Below, piece after piece: positions 1 to 7,820 of a stretch of 14,917 bases of DNA (position 1 is its first letter; every line of letters begins with the position of its first letter). The stretch lies in NCBI GenBank assembly GCA_934087515.1, contig CAKOIY010000016.1:1-14917 (forward strand). The letters run 5' to 3'. The DNA comes from an uncultured Bacilli bacterium (GTDB taxonomy: Bacteria > Bacillota_I > Bacilli_A > RF39 > UBA660). Position numbers and translations under genes: made by a program. The notes under the pieces were generated by a model. That model had not been told where the DNA came from, ran no database searches, and saw nothing but the letters and a program-made list of their open reading frames with translations.

Positions 1-660
1 AATGGTTTTATAGCACATAGTATAATATCAAAGAAGGAAGAAGTGGATTATTGTTTAAAGGTAGATAAGGATGTAGTAATATTTGAATGTAATAGAGTAA
101 AAAGCAAGGTGTTAGAAGATAGAAATATAAGTCATTTGAGGAGGGCAATGGTAGATAATAGTAATGTAGTACAGATAAATTGTGATAATTATAGTACTAG
201 TGATAGTGATGAGATAAGTACAGTTTATAAGTTAGTGGGAGACCATGGAGAAAATTTGTATGAAAATTTAGTAAAAATAGTTAGATTAAACCTTTCAAAA
301 TTAAGAGAAAGAATATATAATAAAGATATAAAGGCTCTTAGTTATTTAGAGAAAGTATTATCAGTGTTTGTAGCAAGACATAGAGAAATACTTGATAGAG
401 TAGTGGAAGGTGATGAAGAACTTATGAAGATAAGAAAGATACCTGAGTTAGTGTTAGAGGAAACTGATCTTGATAAATATACAAAAGAGGAATTAACAAG
501 AATGGTTGAGTTACATAATGAAAGGGAGGAAGGAATAAATAAAGGTTCTTATGAAAAGGCATTTGAAACTGCTAGAAATATGATTGAAAAGGGAATAGAT
601 TTAGATACGATTTCTGAATGTACGGGTTTATCACTTGAGGAAATTGGGTCTTTAAAATAA
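1..660 (+). CDS. C-terminal part of Rpn/PD-(D/E)XK family nuclease-transposase-like protein (5' truncated)
   Basis: The reading frame is already open at base 1 and runs to a TAA at 658-660, so this is the tail of a longer gene. The GTG at 43 lies inside the frame, has no Shine-Dalgarno site, and should not be taken as the start. The visible ~219 residues are highly charged and helical. They end in a segment resembling the C-terminal tail of Rpn-like PD-(D/E)XK nuclease/transposase proteins common in gut Firmicutes: a helix with ARNMIEKGIDLDTISECTG followed by LSLEEI. That tail behaves as a small helix-turn-helix-like module. The catalytic PD-(D/E)XK core would lie upstream and cannot be seen. 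Members of this family are often multicopy and linked to recombination or mobile DNA. The family call rests on recognition of the tail only; a plain hypothetical protein remains possible. No convincing terminator follows the stop. Confidence 0.5.
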   Translation, partial: NGFIAHSIISKKEEVDYCLKVDKDVVIFECNRVKSKVLEDRNISHLRRAMVDNSNVVQINCDNYSTSDSDEISTVYKLVGDHGENLYENLVKIVRLNLSKLRERIYNKDIKALSYLEKVLSVFVARHREILDRVVEGDEELMKIRKIPELVLEETDLDKYTKEELTRMVELHNEREEGINKGSYEKAFETARNMIEKGIDLDTISECTGLSLEEIGSLK

Positions 661-666
661 TTAATA

Positions 667-695
667 TTTACATTTGGTAATGAATATGTTATTAT
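667..695 (+). promoter_or_regulatory. Promoter of the T-box/ileS transcript
   Basis: A -35 box TTTACA (667-672) is separated by 17 bases from a -10 box TATTAT (690-695). A TG one base before the -10 (687-688) makes it an extended -10 element. Each box has five of six consensus bases. Transcription would start near 702, giving a leader of about 220 bases before ileS. This is a match to the housekeeping sigma-A consensus, inferred by eye. Confidence 0.7.
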
Positions 696-701
696 AAATA
701 G

Positions 702-923
702 GAAATCAAATGAAGAAGACGGAGATATATGAAGTCTATAAGCGAGTTAGGGTTGGTGGGAGCTAACAAGAATAGTATATTTCGGATCACTTTGGATGTG
801 TTTTATTAAGATAAAAACGGTATGCGCGTTATAGCAAATAAGACTAATATAGTAAAATAAGGTGGTACCACGGGTATATCTCGTCCTTTGGTAACATCTT
901 TTTATATTGTAAGGAGGAAAACT
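702..923 (+). promoter_or_regulatory. T-box riboswitch leader specific for tRNA-Ile
   Basis: The leader senses uncharged tRNA-Ile and controls ileS. The upper part of Stem I is visible as AGCGA at 741-745, then a helix GTTAG (746-750) pairing with CTAAC (763-767) around a GGTTGGTG-containing loop, as in T-box distal regions. Downstream, GG-ATC-AC at 784-790 fits a specifier loop reading ATC (786-788), an isoleucine codon, which agrees with the gene controlled. The conserved T-box sequence follows at 859-873. The leader ends at the AAGGAGG ribosome site (911-917) of ileS. T-box leaders usually act by transcription attenuation. Here the expected strong terminator with a long T run is not seen; only TCTTTTTAT (897-905) follows. 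Presence and specificity of the T-box are well supported; the output mechanism is uncertain. Confidence 0.88.
859..888 (+). promoter_or_regulatory. T-box antiterminator helix
   Basis: The sequence folds into the standard antiterminator. Helix A1 is AAGG (859-862) with CCTT (885-888). A seven-base bulge TGGTACC spans 863-869. Helix A2 is ACGGG (870-874) with CTCGT (880-884), closing a five-base loop. The first four bulge bases, UGGU, are complementary to a tRNA 3' end ACCA. That fits a discriminator base A, as bacterial tRNA-Ile has. The pairing was worked out directly from the sequence. Confidence 0.85.
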
Positions 924-3900
924 ATGTTTAAGGAATTGAAAAAGGATGAAGTAAGTAAAGTAGAAGAGGCGTTTACTGAATATTGGAAAGAAAAGAATAT
1001 ATTACAAAAAAGTATAGACCAAGGTAAAGAATATTATGTATTTTATGATGGTCCTGCTACTGCGAATGGGTTTCCGGGATTACATCATATGGTGGCAAAG
1101 TTTATAAAGGATTCAATATGTAAGTATCATGCTATGACAGGAAAGAAAGTGTTAAGAAAAGTAGGTTGGGATACTCATGGGCTTCCTGTTGAATTAGCAG
1201 TAGAAAAGGAATTAGGTTTTAAGAACAAGACCGATATAGAGAAGTATGGTATTGAAAAGTTTAATAAAAAGTGTAAGGAAAGTGTTTGGAAAAATGAAAA
1301 GGCTTTTTCTGATTTAACAGTTAAGATGGGTCAATTTATTGATCTTGAACATCCATATGTTACTTATGATAATAATTATATAGAAACAGAATGGTGGATA
1401 TTAAAGAAGTTTTTTGATGAGGGATTGTTTTATGAAGGGCATAAGATAGTTCCATATTGTCCAAGATGTGGTACTGGGCTTGCTTCTCATGAGGTTGCTC
1501 AAGGTTATAAAGAAGTTAGTGTTGATACAGTTATAGTAACTATGAAAAAGAAGGATGAAGATGCATATTTTTTGGTATGGACTACAACACCATGGACTTT
1601 AATTTCTAATGTTGCACTTTGTGTTAATCCGAATGAAGATTATGTAAAGGCTTTATCTATGGGATATAAATTTATTTTGGCTGAAAAGTTAGTATCAAAG
1701 GTACTTGGTGAAGATGCCAAAATACTTGAAAGATACAAAGGTAAAGACTTAGAAGGTGTAGAATATGAACAACTTATTCCAGGGTTGAAGGTTGATAAGA
1801 AAGCATTTTATGTAACATGTGATGAGTATGTTACCATGGAAGATGGTACTGGTGTAGTTCATTTAGCTCCGGCTTTTGGGGAAGATGATGCTAAGGTAGG
1901 AAAAAAATATAATTTACCATATCTTAATCCTGTTGGAGAAGATGGTTGTTATACTGATGGTTTATGGAAAGGTATGAATGTTTTTGATGCTGATCTTGAG
2001 GTAATAAAATATTTGAAGAAAGAAGATAAGTTATTTAAAAAACAAAAGATAAAACATAATTATCCTCATTGTTGGAGATGTCATACACCATTAATTTATT
2101 ATTCAAAGCCAAGTTTTTATTTAGAGGTAACTAAATTAAAAGATAAGATAATAGAAGCTAATAAGACTGTTAATTGGCATCCTTCTTATGTTGGAGAAAA
2201 GAGATTTGGTAATTGGCTTGAAAATTTAAATGATTGGGCAATTTCTAGAAATAGATATTGGGGAACACCACTTCCATTATGGAGATGTGAGTGTGGTCAT
2301 ATGGAAATGATTGGCTCTAGGAATGAGTTAAAGGAAAGGGCAATAGAAGATGTTTCTGATGATATAGATCTTCATAGACCATATGTTGATAATATTCATT
2401 TGAAATGTTCTTGTGGAAAGGAAATGACTAGAGTAACTGATGTAATTGATTGTTGGTTTGATTCTGGCTCTATGCCATTTGCTCAATATCATTATCCATT
2501 TGAAAATAAAGAACTTTGGGAAACTCAATATCCTGCGGACTTTATTGCTGAAGGTATTGATCAAACAAGAGGTTGGTTTTATACTTTGCTTGTAATATCA
2601 GTATTTGTAAAAGGAATTTCTCCATATAAGAATGTTTTAGTAAATGATTTATTATTGGATGCAGAAGGTAAGAAGATGAGTAAATCTAGAGGTAATATAG
2701 TGGAACCATTTACTACTATGAAGAAATATGGAGCAGATACAGTAAGATTTTATCTTCCTTATACTTCTCCAGTATGGACTCCTTTAAAATTTGATGTGAA
2801 TGGTTTAAAAGAAGTTCATTCTAAGTTCTTTAATCCACTTAGAAATACTTATTCATTCTTTGCTTTGTATGCAAATATAGATAAGATTGATCCTAGAGAG
2901 TATAAAGTTCCATATGAAGATTTAGAGGAAATTGATAAATGGTTGTTATCTAAATATAATAAATTAGTAAGGAATGTAACTAGTTATTTTGAAGAGTATG
3001 ATTTAAATAAAGTGGTTAAGGAGTTAACAACTTTTGTATCTGAAGATTTATCTAATTGGTATATAAGAAGAAATAGAAAAAGATTTTGGGGTTCAGAACT
3101 TGATAATTCTAAAAAGGCTGTATATCAAACAACTTATTATGTTTTAAAAGGTTTATCTACTTTAATTGCTCCGATAACCCCATTTGTGTCTGAGGAGATA
3201 TATCAAAATTTAACAGGGGAAGAATCTGTACATCTTGCGCAATTTCCTTCTTATGATGAAAAGTTAATAAGAGAAGAAATTGAAACAAGAATGGATTTAG
3301 TTAGAGATTTAATTTCTTTAGGAAGAAATGTTAGGGAAGAAGAAAAGATAAAGGTAAGACAACCAATTTCAGAAGTTATTTTAGATGGTAAGAATAAAGA
3401 AATATTACAAGGTTTAGAGGATTTAATAAAGGAAGAATTAAATGTTAAGGAAATAGTTTTTGAAAAAGATTTAACAAAGTATATGAATTTTAAGATAAAA
3501 CCTAATTTTAAAGAAGCTGGTAAGGTTTTAGGAAATAAAATGAAAGATTTTGTAAGATTTTTAGATGATCTTTCTGAAGAAGAAATTGAAAAAGTTGTAA
3601 ATAAGGAAACAATTGTTTTTGAAGATATGGAAATAAGTAATGATCTTTTAGATATAAAAATACAATCTAAAGAGGGAATGAAGGTTGCCATGGAAAATAG
3701 TAATTTTATTATATTGAATACTATTTTAAATGAAGATTTAATAAAGGAAGGTATTGCAAGGGAAGTAGTGTCTAAGGTTCAAAATCTTAGAAAAGAAAAG
3801 GATTTTGATATTGAAAATAGGATAAATTTATATTATGATTCTGATAATGATTTTGAAGAAGTATTAAAGGATTATGAGGATTATATTAAGAGGGAAACAC

Positions 3901-3992
3901 TTGCTCTTGATGTTATTAAGAAGGATAATCTTGTTAATAAGTATAATATAAATGATATAGTGATATTTTTAGATGTGGAGAAAGCAGAATAA
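924..3992 (+). CDS. ileS: Isoleucyl-tRNA synthetase, type 2 (IleRS2) with GxHH active-site motif
   Basis: Cytoplasmic class I synthetase charging tRNA-Ile with isoleucine. I start it at ATG 924, six bases after AAGGAGG (911-917), giving 1022 residues; an in-frame TTG at 888 would put the start inside the T-box antiterminator. The protein opens with the Rossmann core (YDGPATANG, residues 41-49). The signature position reads GLHH (52-55) where most IleRS have HxGH. The editing (CP1) domain follows, with WTTTPWT from residue 219 and GTGVVHLAPAFGEDD (308-322) whose acidic pair belongs to the editing site. Cys clusters CPRCG and CWRCH lie in between. The second signature is an intact KMSKS (584-588), followed by the anticodon-binding domain and a long C-terminal extension. 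Length, the HH-type motif and local sequence match the type 2 IleRS found in eukaryotes and some bacteria. That group is less sensitive to mupirocin than the usual ~920-residue bacterial type 1. Expression is governed by the T-box leader. Confidence 0.97.
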   Translation: MFKELKKDEVSKVEEAFTEYWKEKNILQKSIDQGKEYYVFYDGPATANGFPGLHHMVAKFIKDSICKYHAMTGKKVLRKVGWDTHGLPVELAVEKELGFKNKTDIEKYGIEKFNKKCKESVWKNEKAFSDLTVKMGQFIDLEHPYVTYDNNYIETEWWILKKFFDEGLFYEGHKIVPYCPRCGTGLASHEVAQGYKEVSVDTVIVTMKKKDEDAYFLVWTTTPWTLISNVALCVNPNEDYVKALSMGYKFILAEKLVSKVLGEDAKILERYKGKDLEGVEYEQLIPGLKVDKKAFYVTCDEYVTMEDGTGVVHLAPAFGEDDAKVGKKYNLPYLNPVGEDGCYTDGLWKGMNVFDADLEVIKYLKKEDKLFKKQKIKHNYPHCWRCHTPLIYYSKPSFYLEVTKLKDKIIEANKTVNWHPSYVGEKRFGNWLENLNDWAISRNRYWGTPLPLWRCECGHMEMIGSRNELKERAIEDVSDDIDLHRPYVDNIHLKCSCGKEMTRVTDVIDCWFDSGSMPFAQYHYPFENKELWETQYPADFIAEGIDQTRGWFYTLLVISVFVKGISPYKNVLVNDLLLDAEGKKMSKSRGNIVEPFTTMKKYGADTVRFYLPYTSPVWTPLKFDVNGLKEVHSKFFNPLRNTYSFFALYANIDKIDPREYKVPYEDLEEIDKWLLSKYNKLVRNVTSYFEEYDLNKVVKELTTFVSEDLSNWYIRRNRKRFWGSELDNSKKAVYQTTYYVLKGLSTLIAPITPFVSEEIYQNLTGEESVHLAQFPSYDEKLIREEIETRMDLVRDLISLGRNVREEEKIKVRQPISEVILDGKNKEILQGLEDLIKEELNVKEIVFEKDLTKYMNFKIKPNFKEAGKVLGNKMKDFVRFLDDLSEEEIEKVVNKETIVFEDMEISNDLLDIKIQSKEGMKVAMENSNFIILNTILNEDLIKEGIAREVVSKVQNLRKEKDFDIENRINLYYDSDNDFEEVLKDYEDYIKRETLALDVIKKDNLVNKYNINDIVIFLDVEKAE

Positions 3993-4006
3993 TTTCTGTT
4001 TTTTTT
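3981..4006 (+). terminator. Intrinsic terminator of ileS
   Basis: CAGAA (3985-3989) pairs with TTCTG (3994-3998) around a TAAT loop. The stem extends outward through AAAG/TTTT pairs (3981-3984 with 3999-4002) into a run of eight T (3999-4006). The ileS stop codon TAA lies partly in the hairpin loop, so the terminator begins inside the coding region. Confidence 0.8.
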
Positions 4007-4037
4007 ACGCTGTTTTGGTAAAAAGATATTTTATTCA

Positions 4038-4066
4038 TTGACAAAAATAGACTTACAATATATTAT
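4038..4066 (+). promoter_or_regulatory. Promoter of the wall-protein gene
   Basis: A perfect -35 TTGACA (4038-4043) is followed after 17 bases by TATTAT (4061-4066), a five-of-six -10. The start of transcription would fall near 4073, leaving a leader of about 25 bases. This makes the gene independent of ileS, which has its own terminator just upstream. Confidence 0.75.
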
Positions 4067-4096
4067 AAAATTAGAGTATGATAATAAGGACGTGTA

Positions 4097-5923
4097 ATGA
4101 TGAAAAAGACTAATTTTAAATTAATGGGTTTAGCTATTTTGTTTGTTATTTTTTCTGTGTTTTTATTTAGTAATATTTATGCAGATGTGAATTATGGTAA
4201 TTTAAATTCTAGAGTTAATCAAAATAGGACAATGATAAATTCTTCTAATAATATGAATAGTATTGATAGAACGAGGTATTCTGATAAGTATTTGACAGAT
4301 TTAGTGGAAACTAATTATAAAGGATTGAGTACGTATCAACAAACAGTAATAAGAGATTTTGCAAATAATACTATTTTAGAAGGAAAGGGTAATTCTATAA
4401 CGGCTTATAATAAGGTTTTAAAGTTTCATGATTGGATTGTTGCTAATTATTATTATTACAGTACGCCAAGTAAGTTAAGTACTTTAAAAAATTTTGGTAA
4501 TGTATATGATAATCCTTATTATTTATTGACATATGAATATAAAAGTACTGGTAAGGTGAGGGCTAGGAGTAATGGTTATGCTTCAATGTTAGTGGCACTT
4601 TCTAGATCACAAGGAATTCCTGCTAGGACTGTGGGGGGTTATTATTATCAAAGTGCTGATCAAAATTATACAAGTTGGGGATCAAATGTAAAATCTAATA
4701 ATATAAATCAAATATTTGTTGAGGTATATGTTAATGGAAAGTGGATAGTAGTTGATCCTGCCTCAGATTGTTATAATGTATATAATTCTGTAAATGATGA
4801 GTATATTACTAGTGAGGGTAGTGATAATCATAAGTATTTTAATCCAAATATAGATGTATTATCTACTACTCATATAATGTTTAAGCATTATGCTGGTTTA
4901 AAGAGTGTTTCGTATGTAACTAATACATATGAAAAGAATAAAATAACTAGTTTTTTGAATAAGAGTTATAATAAGAAAACAAATGGAAAAAAGATAAATA
5001 CTTTATATAGTAGGACTAAGCCTTCTACTTGGTTTCCTAAGGGAACGACTTCTAGAGGTGATGGTTATGGAAGGGTATCTAAGATAATATGGCCTAAGAA
5101 TAAAGGGTTAGTAGGGTCATTAGATTTGAGTGGTTTTGCCTCTTTAGAGCAAGTTTATGCTCCGAGTAATAAAATATCTAGTTTAAAGATAGTTAATTCT
5201 CCTTCTTTAAACACGGTATCGTTATCATATAATAATATAAGTAATTTAACAGTTACTGGAAGTAAGAATTTGAGGTTGTTATCAACATATAGTAATCCAA
5301 TGAAATATGCTAAGTATAATTTTGGGCCTAGTATGAGGACTGCTATAATAAAGACTACTAGTGGTGGTACTTTTTCTGTAAGATATGAAAAAACTTCTAG
5401 GGGTTATCAACATAAGTTATATGCTAGGACAAAAGCAGGTTATACTTTTAAAGGTTGGTATAAAGGAAATAAGAGAATAAGTAAAAAGAGTTCTATAACA
5501 ATATATAATAATAAGTCATTTACATATACTGCTAGGTATCAAAAGAAATCTAATAAGACTTATGTAATAGTTTCTATAAAGAATCAAAAGTTGTGGTATT
5601 ACAAGAAAGGTAGACTTATTCTTTCAACAAATGTTGTAACAGGGCAAAAAGGTAAACATGATACTCCAAGGGGAACTTTTAAAATAAGAGGAAAGGCTAG
5701 AAATGTTTATTTGATTGGGCCAGATTATAAAAGTTTTGTTAATTATTGGATGTTAATCGATAGTAGTACTCAGATAGGATTACATGATGCTTCTTGGAGA
5801 TGGGAGTTTGGAGGTTCAATATATAAATATAATGGTTCTCATGGATGTGTAAATATGCCATATAAGAAAGCTAGGTATGTTTATAATTATGTTCCAACTG
5901 GTACAAAGGTGATAGTAAAATAA
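4097..5923 (+). CDS. Secreted cell-wall protein: degenerate transglutaminase-like domain, LRRs, InlB-like repeat and L,D-transpeptidase
   Basis: A 608-residue exported protein probably acting on peptidoglycan. Residues 1-29 form a Sec signal peptide (KK, hydrophobic stretch, likely cut after IYA). Residues ~90-225 resemble a transglutaminase-like fold (SNGYASMLVALSRSQGIPAR, then FVEVYVNGKWIVVDP). The catalytic Cys and His positions appear as Ser158 and Gln205, with Asp220 kept, so this domain is probably non-catalytic. Residues 341-402 hold three 20-21-residue leucine-rich repeats, each ending NKI, NNI or NPM. Residues ~411-482 resemble an InlB-type B repeat (GYTFKGWYKG). Residues ~487-608 are a YkuD L,D-transpeptidase with His563, a 17-residue gap, then SHGCVN (581-586) holding the nucleophile Cys584. 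L,D-transpeptidases make 3-3 peptidoglycan cross-links or attach proteins to the wall. Start: ATG 4097 follows AAGGA (4086-4090); ATG 4100 is an equally possible start. Monocistronic, with its own promoter and terminator. Confidence 0.85.
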   Translation: MMKKTNFKLMGLAILFVIFSVFLFSNIYADVNYGNLNSRVNQNRTMINSSNNMNSIDRTRYSDKYLTDLVETNYKGLSTYQQTVIRDFANNTILEGKGNSITAYNKVLKFHDWIVANYYYYSTPSKLSTLKNFGNVYDNPYYLLTYEYKSTGKVRARSNGYASMLVALSRSQGIPARTVGGYYYQSADQNYTSWGSNVKSNNINQIFVEVYVNGKWIVVDPASDCYNVYNSVNDEYITSEGSDNHKYFNPNIDVLSTTHIMFKHYAGLKSVSYVTNTYEKNKITSFLNKSYNKKTNGKKINTLYSRTKPSTWFPKGTTSRGDGYGRVSKIIWPKNKGLVGSLDLSGFASLEQVYAPSNKISSLKIVNSPSLNTVSLSYNNISNLTVTGSKNLRLLSTYSNPMKYAKYNFGPSMRTAIIKTTSGGTFSVRYEKTSRGYQHKLYARTKAGYTFKGWYKGNKRISKKSSITIYNNKSFTYTARYQKKSNKTYVIVSIKNQKLWYYKKGRLILSTNVVTGQKGKHDTPRGTFKIRGKARNVYLIGPDYKSFVNYWMLIDSSTQIGLHDASWRWEFGGSIYKYNGSHGCVNMPYKKARYVYNYVPTGTKVIVK

Positions 5924-5961
5924 AAAAAATAATTACGGGTGTGTTCTCGTAATTATTTTTT
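5922..5961. terminator. Bidirectional intrinsic terminator between convergent genes
   Basis: A near-perfect inverted repeat, AAAAAATAATTACG (5924-5937) and CGTAATTATTTTTT (5948-5961), closes a ten-base loop. It has an A run on the left arm and a T run on the right, so it works for transcription from either side. It overlaps the stop of the minus-strand RNase J gene (5953-5955) and begins at the stop of the wall-protein gene. Confidence 0.88.
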
Positions 5962-7623
5962 AATGTTTAATATAATTGGAAGTACTATTGGTTTTCTACC
6001 AGTTTCTTCTTTTATAAAATTATTTAATTCTTTTGTTACTTCTGATTTTATATCAGTAAATGTTATTTTTTTGTCTTCCAATTTTTTTATGATTGTTTTT
6101 TCTGATATTTTTTCTATTTTTTTGATTAGTTCTTCGTTTTCGTTTATAAGAATAAATCCTCTTGTTGTAACCATTGGTTTTGCAAGTAGTTTTCTTTCTT
6201 CTATGTTTAGGTTAATTATTACTACTAGAATTCCTTCGCTGGCCATGATTTTTCTATCGTTAAGTACTGCACCGGAAATATCTCCGATTCTGTTACCGTC
6301 TACAAAGGTTTCAGTAACGTCAAAGTTGCCAACTTTTTTAATGTTTCCTTTGTCCATTTCTAGGACATCACCATTATCAAGGACGAAGATGTTTTCTTTT
6401 TTTATACCACATTCTTTGGCAAGATGGGCATGTTTTTTTAACATTCTATATTCTCCATGGATAGGCATTAGGTATTTTGGATTCATTAATCTTATCATGA
6501 GTTTTAGTTCTTCGCTCATGGCGTGTCCAGAGGCATGTATTTCTCTGTCTGTGGAACTAGTATAAACTTTAACACCTTTTAGATATAGTTTGTTAATGGT
6601 ATTTGCTATGGCTCTTCCGTTTCCTGGAATGGCACTTGATGAGAATATTACTATATCTGTAGGACTAAGTTTTATTTGTTTGTGAGTACCATCAGCAATT
6701 CTAGAGAGTGCTGCTAGAGGTTCTCCTTGAGTACCAGTACATAAAAGTGCTACTTCTCCTGGTTTCATATGATTTGCAACTTCTGGTGTGATTAATACGT
6801 CTTTGGCATCGATATAACCACCTTCCATTGAAATATTTATATTGTTTTCCATACTTCTACCGAAGATACATACTTTTCTTTTATATTTTTTACATGTTTC
6901 GATAATATGTTTTAATCTATAGATATTAGAAGCAAATGTTGCGATGATTAATCTATTGTCTTGATGTTTGGAAAATACTTCATTTAGTGCTTCGTCAACT
7001 TTAGACTCTGACATAGAGAATCCTTCATCTAAAACGTTTGTACTTTCACTCATTAAAAGTGTAACTCCATTTTTTGAGATTTCACTGATTCTTGTAAAAT
7101 CGGTAACTGGTCCGATTGGTGTTAAATCGAATTTGAAGTCTCCGGTTTCCACGACTGTACCATTAGGAGTTTTTACATATATACCATGTGAATCTGGTAC
7201 AGAATGGGTTGTTCTAAAAAATGATATTTCAAAATTTTTGTATTTAAGTTTGTCATTGCTTTCGTATGGTCTAAGTCCTTTGTAATTTATATTTCTATCA
7301 GCAAGTTTCTTTTTTATAAGAGCATATGCTTGATTAGGGGCATAAATACTTGGGATGTTGACGTTTTGTAAGAGAAATGGAATTGCTCCGATGTGATCTT
7401 CATGACCATGGGTAATAATAAGAGTTTTAATTTTTCTTTCATTATTTTTTAAGAAGGTAAAGTCTGGAAGAACATAGTCAATTCCTCTTAGTTCTTCTTC
7501 TGGAAATATAACTCCTGCATCTATTATTATTATTTCATCGTTATGCATTAAAACATACATATTTTTACCGACTTCTCCAAGTCCTCCTAAAGCAAAGACA
7601 TACGTTTTGTCTTTTTTAAACAT
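5953..7623 (-). CDS. rnjA: Ribonuclease J (J1-type), metallo-beta-lactamase/beta-CASP RNase
   Basis: Cytoplasmic RNase with endonuclease and 5'-to-3' exonuclease activity, central to mRNA decay and rRNA maturation in Firmicutes. The 556 residues match the family length (~555). The metallo-beta-lactamase core has HGHEDH (72-77) for the two metal ions, His140, and GDFKFD with Asp162. The beta-CASP domain covers about 180-365, with LLMSESTN and FGRSME, and ends in HASGH (363-367). PIHGEYRM carries His389. The C-terminal domain ends in GRKPIVLPIIL, as in known RNase J. The intact HGHEDH resembles B. subtilis RNase J1 rather than J2, whose motif is altered; this is why I use rnjA, but with only one paralogue in view the suffix is tentative. 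The start ATG (7621-7623) is preceded on its strand by AAAGGAG. It stands alone as a transcript, divergent from dnaG. Confidence 0.96.
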   Translation of the reverse strand: MFKKDKTYVFALGGLGEVGKNMYVLMHNDEIIIIDAGVIFPEEELRGIDYVLPDFTFLKNNERKIKTLIITHGHEDHIGAIPFLLQNVNIPSIYAPNQAYALIKKKLADRNINYKGLRPYESNDKLKYKNFEISFFRTTHSVPDSHGIYVKTPNGTVVETGDFKFDLTPIGPVTDFTRISEISKNGVTLLMSESTNVLDEGFSMSESKVDEALNEVFSKHQDNRLIIATFASNIYRLKHIIETCKKYKRKVCIFGRSMENNINISMEGGYIDAKDVLITPEVANHMKPGEVALLCTGTQGEPLAALSRIADGTHKQIKLSPTDIVIFSSSAIPGNGRAIANTINKLYLKGVKVYTSSTDREIHASGHAMSEELKLMIRLMNPKYLMPIHGEYRMLKKHAHLAKECGIKKENIFVLDNGDVLEMDKGNIKKVGNFDVTETFVDGNRIGDISGAVLNDRKIMASEGILVVIINLNIEERKLLAKPMVTTRGFILINENEELIKKIEKISEKTIIKKLEDKKITFTDIKSEVTKELNNFIKEETGRKPIVLPIILNIKK

Positions 7624-7669
7624 TATAATCTCCTTTCAATTAATTTTTATAAAAGAATCAACCTCATTA

Positions 7670-7698
7670 ATTATACACTATATTTTGGTTTTTGTCAT
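7670..7698 (-). promoter_or_regulatory. Promoter of rnjA
   Basis: On the minus strand, ATGACA (7698-7693) is separated by 17 bases from a perfect TATAAT (7675-7670). Transcription would start near 7663, giving a leader of about 40 bases before the RNase J start codon. The 197-base gap between rnjA and dnaG holds this promoter, the dnaG promoter on the other strand, and the two ribosome sites; nothing else is evident in it. Confidence 0.75.
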
Positions 7699-7789
7699 TA
7701 TTTTTTGGAAAAGTTGGTTTTTATAGCTTTGTCTGTAGATTTTGATATGAATTTAGGATTATTTTCTTTTTCTATGTTTAAATTTGTAG

Positions 7790-7795
7790 TATAAT
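7790..7795 (+). promoter_or_regulatory. -10 element of the dnaG-rpoD-trmK operon promoter
   Basis: A perfect TATAAT lies 25 bases before the dnaG start codon. At 17 bases upstream only TTTTTC (7767-7772) is found, a poor -35. The run CTTTTTCT...AAATTT preceding the -10 resembles the region upstream of smc. Position is plausible; strength is uncertain. Confidence 0.5.
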
Positions 7796-7820
7796 ATATA
7801 TTGTTTTAAGGAGGTGGATT

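Noticed and set aside
651..673. Possible terminator after the first gene (AAATA...TATTT)
   Set aside because: Only about five A-T pairs and no T tract; too weak to call.
888..923. Upstream in-frame TTG start for ileS adding 12 residues
   Set aside because: It would start inside the T-box antiterminator region, before the AAGGAGG site, and is not part of known IleRS N-termini.
2328..3691. Two minus-strand open frames (78 and 146 residues) within ileS
   Set aside because: Antisense shadows of a well-recognised synthetase; Ser/Phe/Ile-rich composition is an artefact of reading AT-rich genes backwards.
5939..6565. A 208-residue plus-strand open frame opposite the RNase J gene, starting in the terminator
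   Set aside because: It is antisense to a clear RNase J reading frame, its composition (Ser, Phe, Ile rich) is what the reverse complement of a low-GC gene gives, and it has no ribosome site.
6968..7285. 105-residue plus-strand open frame inside rnjA
   Set aside because: Shadow of the RNase J coding strand, with no ribosome site or family match.
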